The notes below the pieces were generated by a model. It saw only the letters and a list, made by a program, of their open reading frames with translations. It was not told where the DNA came from and searched no databases. A stretch of 64,000 nt of DNA, taken from positions 1,178,001 through 1,242,000 of the forward strand of contig NZ_CP072852.1 in the NCBI RefSeq assembly GCF_017948265.1, written 5' to 3'. A program made the position numbers and the translations under genes. This document shows, one piece after another, positions 42,783-51,300 of the stretch. Each line of letters opens with the position of its first letter. Position 1 is the stretch's first letter. This stretch comes from Rhodoferax sp. PAMC 29310. Its GTDB lineage: Bacteria; Pseudomonadota; Gammaproteobacteria; Burkholderiales; Burkholderiaceae_C.

Positions 42783-44987
42783 TCAAGCAGTTTGCTGCGT
42801 GTCAGCAGGGTCCAGCGCTTGTGCCACTAGCACACGCGCACACACAGCCCCCAGGATGCCGGCCAGTTCCAGTCTGTCTTCCTGCACAAAGCTACGACGC
42901 TCTTTCAAGGCCTTGTCAATCGCTGCCAAACACTTCTCCAGTGCTTTGGCATCGGTCGGCAGCTGCTCACGCATACCGTCCAGCAACGCCCTAACTTCGT
43001 CACCACGCAACTTCGGAAAAAACACCGGCATCAGCAACTCGCGCACACGCGTCTTGATGGCGTCGGCACCACTCATGTCATTGGTGTAGTTCGATTCGTG
43101 CCGGCGGTACAGCAGCAACTCCTCTGGCAAACCCTGAAAAACGGCACCCGCGCGCAGCATGTCGACATAAAAACGATGATCGTCATCGGGCGGAAAGTTG
43201 GGGTCGTAGCGCAGCTTGTGCTGGCGCACAAAATCGGCGCGGTACATGGCCGTGGGGCTCAGAATGGACGCATCCACCAGCAACAGACGAGACTTGATCT
43301 GGCCGTCGGTCAGCGGGCAACGCATCGGGATGCGCGTGCCATCGGCCAACAGCTTGATGGCGTTGGACGAACACACCGTGACCTCGGGGTTCGCCTGCAG
43401 GAAAGCGTGCTGAATGGCCAGCCGCTGTGGCAAGGCCACGTCGTCCGAGTCCATCAGCGCGATATACGGCGCGCGTGCTGCCGCCAGGCCGGTATTGCGG
43501 GCACCGCTGATGCCCAGGTTGACCGGCAGGCGCAGCAAACGGATGCGCGCGTCGGTGTAGCTCTGCAGAATAGCCAACACCGGTACCGGCACGCCGTCGG
43601 CAATGATCAGCAACTCAAAATTCGTCAGAGTCTGCGCCAACACCGAGTCGATCGCCTCGCGCAGGAAAGCCTCGCGGTTGCCGACCGGAAAAATCACCGA
43701 CACCAGCGGCGCGACCGGCGCGCCGGGCAATGGGTTGACCACACCACCAGGGGCGGGCAAGGCACCGGGCCGGGCCGCACCCAGCGCCAGCCACGGTGCC
43801 AGCGCACGCTCGAGGCGCGCCGTGCTGACGGCCAGCCCATGGCGCTGCTGGCCCACGCGCAGCGCGCGTTGCACATAGTCCTGGTAAAAAGCCTCGTCCT
43901 CGTAAAAGCGCACCAGCACATCGGCCACCTGCGTCATCAACGCATCACCCGGCAGCTGGGTATAAGGGGCCTCCAGACACGCTGGCGGAAAGTCGATCTT
44001 GAAGCCGGCATCATCCATCAACTCGAGCGGGCCACCGCGGTTGGGCACGATGGCCGGAATGCCGTTGAGCATGGCTTCGGCAATCACGCGTCCGGCGCTC
44101 TCCCACCACAGGCTGGGCGCCAGCAGCACCCGTGCCCGCCCAAAAATAGGCCGGACATCGTCGGTGTTGGGTGTCACCACCACATTTGGCAGCGCGTCAC
44201 GTGGCGCGCCCAGCGCCTGCGTCACCTGCTGCACGATCTGCTGCCAATTGCCGCGCGACTCGACCACCTCAAACACGATGTCGGGGCGGCGCTGTTCCAG
44301 CATCAAGGCCAGCCGCACCACAATGGCGGCGCCTTTTTCCATCGACGGGTTAATGAACAGCAAACGCTCGCGCGCGTGGGTGGCAGCCACCACTGGTTTC
44401 GGGTCAATAAAAGCACCCACTGGCGTCACCTCGTAGGCCTCGCGCTCGGCATACAACTGTGCCGTGGCGGCGCTGTCGGTGAGCATCAGGTCCACGTCGC
44501 GGTGCCAGCGGTGGCCGCGGTAGTTCGGGTTGGCCACGTAGGCCGCCACCGGAATACCGCGTTGGCGCGCCTCGTCGGCCACCATCATGTCGAGCGCCTG
44601 GCCGCCGTAATAAAACACCAGGTCGGGCTTGAGCTTGTCCATGGTGGCGGTGTAGAACAGCAGCCACTGATTTTCTTCATACGAGGTCATGGCGTCGCGC
44701 TGGCTGCTGGCCGTGACCTGAAGGTAGTGCACCAGCGGCTCGTCCTTGACGCTGATCACCGTGCCGCGATTGGCCTCGACCACATCCCATTGCTCGGCAA
44801 TGCGCTGGCGTCCGCGTTCGTTGTCGTAAATAGTAGCGCCACAGATGGCGATCTCGTAGCCACGCAGGCACAACTGGCGCAGCATTTCGCGCACCGCCAT
44901 CGAGGCGCCGCTGGAGGTGTCCAGCAGGCAATACACATTGGCCCACAGAATGCGGTAGGGACGGGGTTTTTGCATGGTTTTGCTCAC
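42783..44987 (-). CDS. Two-domain glycosyltransferase (GT4-like plus GT2)
   Basis: 734 residues. The N-terminal part (about 10-395) is a GT-B type group 1 transferase with RILWANVYCLLDTSSGASMA, FINPSMEKGAAIV, WWESAGRVIAEAMLNGIPAIV and a Glu-containing nucleotide-sugar site. After a Pro-rich linker, the C-terminal part (about 430-640) is a GT-A family 2 transferase: LVSVIFPVGNREAFLREAID, then IALMDSDDVALP with the DxD-like metal site. The start is GTG 44987, overlapping the preceding stop by 4 bases; ATG 44975 is an alternative. Gene position suggests that it glycosylates one of the exoproteins or a surface glycan that holds them, which is inference. It is not related to HMW1C (GT41). Confidence 0.88.
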   Translation of the reverse strand: MSKTMQKPRPYRILWANVYCLLDTSSGASMAVREMLRQLCLRGYEIAICGATIYDNERGRQRIAEQWDVVEANRGTVISVKDEPLVHYLQVTASSQRDAMTSYEENQWLLFYTATMDKLKPDLVFYYGGQALDMMVADEARQRGIPVAAYVANPNYRGHRWHRDVDLMLTDSAATAQLYAEREAYEVTPVGAFIDPKPVVAATHARERLLFINPSMEKGAAIVVRLALMLEQRRPDIVFEVVESRGNWQQIVQQVTQALGAPRDALPNVVVTPNTDDVRPIFGRARVLLAPSLWWESAGRVIAEAMLNGIPAIVPNRGGPLELMDDAGFKIDFPPACLEAPYTQLPGDALMTQVADVLVRFYEDEAFYQDYVQRALRVGQQRHGLAVSTARLERALAPWLALGAARPGALPAPGGVVNPLPGAPVAPLVSVIFPVGNREAFLREAIDSVLAQTLTNFELLIIADGVPVPVLAILQSYTDARIRLLRLPVNLGISGARNTGLAAARAPYIALMDSDDVALPQRLAIQHAFLQANPEVTVCSSNAIKLLADGTRIPMRCPLTDGQIKSRLLLVDASILSPTAMYRADFVRQHKLRYDPNFPPDDDHRFYVDMLRAGAVFQGLPEELLLYRRHESNYTNDMSGADAIKTRVRELLMPVFFPKLRGDEVRALLDGMREQLPTDAKALEKCLAAIDKALKERRSFVQEDRLELAGILGAVCARVLVAQALDPADTQQTA

Positions 44988-45316
44988 AGGCAGAAACCCA
45001 CAGAGTTAATGGCACAGACGTGGCCGTCAGTCCAGGTGGCACCGCCAAGTTGGCTACCGCTGAGGTTGGCACCGTCGAGCCGTGCACCTGTTAAATCAGT
45101 ACCGATCAGAATGGCACTGGTCAGATTGGCGCCGCGCAGGTCGACGCCGACCAGGCTTGCGTTGCGCAAAATGGCACTGTCCATGTTCGCCCGCGTCAGC
45201 ACACTGCGCGAGAAGTCGGCACCGGTCAGGTCGGCCGAGCCGCCAGCACAGCCCCCCATTAAAAAGGCTGCCACAGCGGCGGCCAGAAGTTCTTTGTGCA
45301 AACGCATCTTGCTCAT
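44984..45316 (-). CDS. Pentapeptide-repeat lipoprotein
   Basis: 110 residues from ATG 45316. A signal peptide with lipobox LMGGC is followed by about twelve pentapeptide units of the A(D/N)LxG type (ADLTGADFSRSVLTRANMDS), forming a small right-handed quadrilateral beta-helix, then a short C-terminal tail with two Cys. It heads the glycosyltransferase/TpsB operon directly behind the terminator of the 2600-residue gene. It is probably outer-membrane or periplasmic and may be a scaffold for exoprotein assembly; no specific function is known. Confidence 0.8.
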   Translation of the reverse strand: MSKMRLHKELLAAAVAAFLMGGCAGGSADLTGADFSRSVLTRANMDSAILRNASLVGVDLRGANLTSAILIGTDLTGARLDGANLSGSQLGGATWTDGHVCAINSVGFCL

Positions 45317-45352
45317 CTGAATCTCGTACTTTCCTTGTTGTTGCAAACACAG

Positions 45353-45378
45353 AAAAGCCCGGGCCAGGCGGCCCGGGC
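45353..45378 (-). terminator. Rho-independent terminator between the 2600-residue adhesin and the next operon
   Basis: Perfect 9-bp GC stem, GCCCGGGCC (45357-45365) and GGCCCGGGC (45370-45378), with a four-base loop, followed on the minus strand by TTTT. The next gene starts at 45316, so this divides two transcription units or attenuates read-through. Confidence 0.8.
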
Positions 45379-45387
45379 AAGTCAGCA

Positions 45388-48300
45388 TTAACGAACGATA
45401 CCGACGCGGTTGCTGGCGGCGTTGCCAACGGTGCTGGCCACAATGCTGTTGCCAGACACCGAGACCGTACCCGTGCCCTGACCCGAACCGACCCCCATCA
45501 GCACACCACTGACCGTGGCACTCAGGCTGGCCGTGTTGCTCTGGCTGTTGGACAGGCCGGTCGAGGCGCTGTTGGACGAACCGGTCAGAGCGTTCATGTT
45601 CAAGGCGTTGCTGGCGGTATTGCCATAGGCGCTGGCCACGGCGGTGTTCATGCTCACCGTCATGGTGGTAGGCAAGTTCATCGTGTAGTTGTAGCCGTTG
45701 TAGTAGCCGTATTGGCTATTGCTGTCTCCCCAGTTGCCGACATGGACGTTCTCCAGCAAGGCCGTCATCACCCCGTTGTTGCTCTGCGCGTTCAGCACCT
45801 GGAAGCTTGGGCCCGCGTTGGCAATGGTGGCCGACGCCGTGGCGTTGAGCACGTTCTGCGCGGTGTTGCCACCGGCCTGTGCGTTCAGCGCGTTGTTGCT
45901 GACCGTGCTGGTCACGTTGTTGAGAATTTGCGGGTTGAAGGCAGCACCAGCTTCAGGCAAGACACCCACGTTGACGCCGCTGATTTTCCCCAAACCGCTT
46001 GCGTCATTGGATTGCGTGCTGGTGACGGTGGCCGGCACAGCGAGCACCTGTGCCGCCAGGCTCAGGGTATTGCTGGCGGTGTTCAGGTAACTGGCAGCCG
46101 TCAGGCGGTTGCCATCAACGGTCACGGCAGAGTTGTTGGCATTAGCAGAATAAGCATTCACCAACACACCGACATCGACCTTTTGCAAGGTTGACGCTGC
46201 GGTGCCCGCGCTCCGGTTAGTTTGGCTGTTGCTGACCTGTGCCAGGGGGCTGTTGCCATCGATCACGTTGCCCGCGCTCAAGCTCAGGGCATTGCTGGCC
46301 TGGTTGGCGTAGGACAGCACCGACACCGCATTGTCCTTGACGACGACCGGTGAGTTATTGATGCCGGTTCCGCCATACCCCCCCCCCCCCACCACCACGC
46401 CAACCTGAATGGTATCGGCCAACGAGACCATTGACGCCGCATTGGTCTGGGTGTTGCTGGTCTCGAAAGCCGTAGCGACCGAGATCGCCGTCAGGGTCGT
46501 GCCACCCGACACAACGGTGCTGTTGGTCGCACTGTTGCCATAGCTCAGCGCCGCCAACGTATTGGACTGCACCGTGGTCGGTGTGTTGTACAGCGCGGTC
46601 GAAGAGGCGCGCTCAATGCCGACACCGACGGTGGTGTTGCTGATCGTGTTCGATCCCAAAATACCAACATTGTCCTGCGTATTGCGAGTGGCCACGGCGC
46701 CGATGTTGGCCGTGTTAGACGCCAGCACCTCGTTGACGTTGCTGGCCTGATTGCCATAGGTAGCGGTCTGCACCTGGTTGCCAGCGACGGTCAAGGAAGA
46801 ATTGCGGATGCCGTCGTCATTCGATTGACCCGTGAACACACCGACACGCAGCAAATCGACCAGCGCGGTCTGCGCGCCGGTGCTGGCCTGCCCGCTGGCG
46901 ACCAGGCTGCTGAACGGCAGCGCAGTTGACCCGGCGACACCGGCCGACACCACCGCGCGGTTGTCCGCCACGTTGCCCATGCTGGTGGCCAGCGACTGGT
47001 TGTTGCTGACGTTGAGCTGCGCCGCGTTGATTGCCACCGAGTTGCCATAACTCCAAAGCCATCCGTTCGCATTGTTCATGACGTCACCAACCACCACACC
47101 GATGTCGACATCCGCCACGATCGAATCCGTAGGGCTCAGATTGGTTTGCGTGTTGCCAAGCGAGAAGGTCGGCACCGCAACCAAGCTGCCACCCAGTAGG
47201 GTGCTGGTGCTTGAGGCCACGCTGTTGCTGGCGCTGTTGCCATAGCTCAGTGCGGCGAGTTGATTGAACTGCACCGCGACACTGCTGCCGCTGATACCAA
47301 CCGCGTTTGCCCGAGCTGTTTCAGCGTAACCAATGGGCCAGTTTGTGATGCCCGTTAAGTAAGTTTGGGTCGCATTTGCGTCGGCAGTGGCCGTCACATC
47401 ACCGACCTTGACACCCACCGTCACAGCACCAGAAACACCGCCCACGGTGGCCAACTGCGAAGCGTAGTTGTCTTGCACGTTGGTCACCGCCAAAGTCGCG
47501 CTGCCGCTAGGCCCTGCACCCGTGCTCTGGGTCACCGCAATCAAGGTGCTTGCCAGATTGCCGATACTTTGCGCCGTCACCGTTTGTGGTGCGGCCTGGG
47601 TGCCGCCCACACTCAGGGTCGAGTTCACAATGCCGTAGGCGAATGCCGTGGCGTTTGCGGTGTTTGAGCCGGTCGAGCTGGTGTAGCTGGCACTGCCGCT
47701 GGCGTTGGCCGACACGTCAGCCTGCAGCACGCCGAGCATGATGTTGCTGGCCGTGGCAATGCCAGTGCCATAGCCATAGAGGCCGTTGGTTTGGGTGTTC
47801 GACTGCATTGCCGAGACCGGTGCCAAGGTCGTGCCCAGCACCGTGCCGTCCAGCACCGCCGAGGTGTAAGCGCTGTTGCCCACGTTGGTGGCCGACAGCT
47901 GGTTCGACAGCACATTGAACGTGGAGCCGCTCATGCCGGTGGCCGTGGCCGTGGCGTTGGCTGTGGCTGTGGCCGTGGTGAGCAAGGTGGGTGTCGCATT
48001 AGACGCGGACGCGTTAACTACGGGGGCCCCTGCATCAGCGTCATACCAGTTGTATGCCGTTGTGCTGCCGGTACTCGTCGCCTTTGCACTGCCCGACGCG
48101 TTGAACGTCGCTGTCACCGCCCCGCCGCTGACGCCGACCGTCACCACCCCACCCGAACCGCCCAGCGTCGCGATAAGCGTCCCGTAGGAGGCAGCCGACG
48201 CGACGTTGGTCTGCGAACTCACGCCGCTGACGGTGGTAGAACCCACGACACCCGTCAGGCTGGAGGCCGACAGACTGGTCACGGTGGTCGCGCTGTTGCC

Positions 48301-51300
48301 AGTGTTGGCGGCACGCAGCACGTTGCTGGCCACAGAAGCATTGCTCGCTTCGATGCCCATCGCCGTGGCCGAGCCCGAGGCGACTGTTGTGGCGTCGCCC
48401 GAGGCGCTGGCGCTGGCGCTGTTGGTGGTGTAAGTGCTGCTACCCGACGCCCAGGCCGACGTATTGCTGTCCGTCGCCGTGGCCACTGCCGTGGCGCTGG
48501 ACGAGCCATTGGCCGTACCGGTGGCATCGACCGAAGTCAACAACACACCCAAACCGACATTGGCAACGCTGGCGCTGAGGCCGCCGTTATTCACTTGCGA
48601 ATTGCGGTTGGCCAGGGTTTCTGCCCCAGTGCTGCCGGTGATCGCCGTTGACGCCAGACGAATGGCATTGACGGCGCTGTTGCCGGTGTTGGCGGCCTCG
48701 ATCCGGTTGCCATCGGTGGCAGCGGTCAGGCCGCTGATGCCGGTGTCATTTACCGTGGCTGTGGCTATGGCCACGGCGGTCGATGCAAAGTTGGCCAGGG
48801 TGCTCTCGCCGTTGGTGCCCGGGTCTGTTGCCAGCGCTGACGCGCTGCCTGAAGCGGTGCTGGTGACAAGGGCGCTGCCAATCGAAGTCACCGCACCGAC
48901 CACGGTGCCGAGCTGGATGGGGGCTGCTACCACGCCTGACAGGCCCACACTCGCAGTCAAGTAACCGGTGTTGATTTGGCTGCTGATCACATTGGCGGCG
49001 GCTTGGTTGCTGACCGCGCCAATCACAGTGCCACTGCCGCTGACGACGTTGATCGCCTCGTTGCCAAAACCGATGGCCGTCAGGCTGTTACCCGACACCG
49101 TGCTGGTGCTGTTGCGCAGGCCGGTGCTTGTCGCCACGGCGGTGGCGCTGCCGGAGGTAGTGGCCGTGGCGTTGGTCACGCTGGATTGTGTGACATCGGT
49201 AGCGGAGCCGCTGACCGTGGCATTGGCGGTGGATGTCGAGGTGGAGGTGGCGGCCACGTCGTCGAGGACCGTGCCCAAGCGCACATCCCCGAGGGTGGCC
49301 AAGCCGCTGCCGATGTTCGTCTGACCAACGCCATTGGTGACGTTGTTGATCTGGACGCCGAAGGCCGTAGCCACCGTGCTGCCCAGGTCGATCACGTTGC
49401 TGACCGTATTACCTTTGGCCGTGGCCGTGAGCGCGCTGCCCTGCACCGACACGGTGGAGCCGCTGATGCCCAGCGCCGTGGCGCTGCCGGAAGCACTCAG
49501 TGTGGTGCTGGCGACAGCACCATTAACCGTCGAGATCGAGCTACCAACATTCGTGTTCGTACTCGTGACCCTGGTCGTTGCGCTGCCATTGCCCGTGGTG
49601 GTCTGATCCGCGGTGACATTGGCCAGCACCACGCCCAGATTGACCGTGCTCAGATTCGCGCTAAAAAGCGCAGCGTTGCTTTGTGAGTTGGTGATCAGCG
49701 CATTGTGCGCCGCGCCCGCCGCTGCCAGCGCGGTGGCGCCGACAATGATGCGGTTGTCCGCGCTGTTGGCAATGCTGGTGGCCGACAGCACGCTGTTGTC
49801 CACGGTCGCGGTCAGTGCGTTGATGCCGGTGGCTGCCATGGAGCCGACGACCGGTGTGCTGATGGTGGCGCTGCCGGAACCGTTGAAGATACCGTACGTA
49901 GAAGGTGGATGGTTCTGAGTTGGCAGCACTGTGGCGCTGACGGTCCCGATCAGGGTGCTGATGCCAGTGCCGGTCACGCCAGCCGAGGCATCCCCGACCA
50001 AAACGCCGACATTTGCACCGGAGACCGATGAGATCAACACACCTAGGGCATTGTTGGTCTGCGTGTTGGCCACGGCCAGCGCGGCGCCGCTTGGCAGCGT
50101 CACATCGGTGCCATTGAGGCGCAGCAGGTTGCCGGCCACATTGCCGCTGCTGGCCGCAGCCAGGGTGCTGCTGCTGACCGAGGCGGTGGTGGTGTCGATG
50201 GCCGTGATGCTGCCGGCAGCGCTGCCGCTGACACTGTTGGCCGCCACTGCGCTGGCGTTGCTGAGGTTAACGTCACTCCAGTTCACGCCCGGAGTCGGAT
50301 CCGAATCAAAGCTATTCGTCGTCGTCGCGCTGTTGGTGTAGGTGGGTGCCGACGTGACGGTGTTGCTTTGGTCGACCAGACGCACACCGACATCGGTGCT
50401 GGTGACGCTGCTGCCCACGGCGCCAGAGTTGTTCTGCGTATTGCCGATGACACTGGCCACCGGGGCGATGCTGCCGATCGTGGTGCCGGACAAGCTGGCG
50501 CTGTTGTTGACTTGGTTGGCGGTGGCGTTAGCCGCGACCGTGCTGCTGTTGACAGCCAGCGTGGCACCGGTGACGGTGGTGATGTCACGACCCAGCATGT
50601 CTGTGAAGTTGCCAGTGGTTGCGCTGACAGCGCTGGACGTGTAGGGGTTCGTACCTGAGGCATTCTCTGTAGTCGAATAGCCGAAGGAATTCGAAGAGGA
50701 ATTTAAAGAGGCTACACCCAGCTGCACACCGATGCCCGAAGCGCCGGCCCCCGCCGTGATGGCTGCCTTGATGGCTGCCCCGTTGCCCTGCAGGCTTTGC
50801 AGGTCGGAGGTGTTAACACCAACGCTGCCGTCGACCGTGCTACCGCCGCTGATGCTGATGGCATTGACGCCCAGATTGCCTGTGGCATCGGCCACCAGCG
50901 TGTTGCTGTTGCTGACAATGGTGGTGCCGTCGCTGCTCAGGCCACGGACCACGACACCGGAGCTTTCGACCGTCGCCGTCACAGGCGAGGTGCTGTTGTT
51001 GTTCTGGCTGTTGGCTGCAGCCGCAGTCAATGCGATGGCGTTGCCGACTGTGACGCCGATGTTGGTGCCGCCATTGTTGCCCTGCGCCAGTGCGCTGATG
51101 CGGTTGGAAGATGCCGACAGCGTGGCCGCACCGAGCGGCACCAGATTGCCCTGGTTATCACCTGCCTGGTCGACGCCCGCAATGAATATGCTGCTACCGC
51201 TCACGCTGGCCTCGGCGGCAGAGGCGGTATTGCCCTGCACGTTGACGGCCACCAAACCGGCGTTGGCCGTGGCGCCACCGCCGCTGACGCTATTGCTAAC

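Noticed and set aside
43098..45320. 740-codon open frame on the + strand
   Set aside because: Antisense to the glycosyltransferase and pentapeptide genes, rich in Arg/Gln/His, with no family motif.
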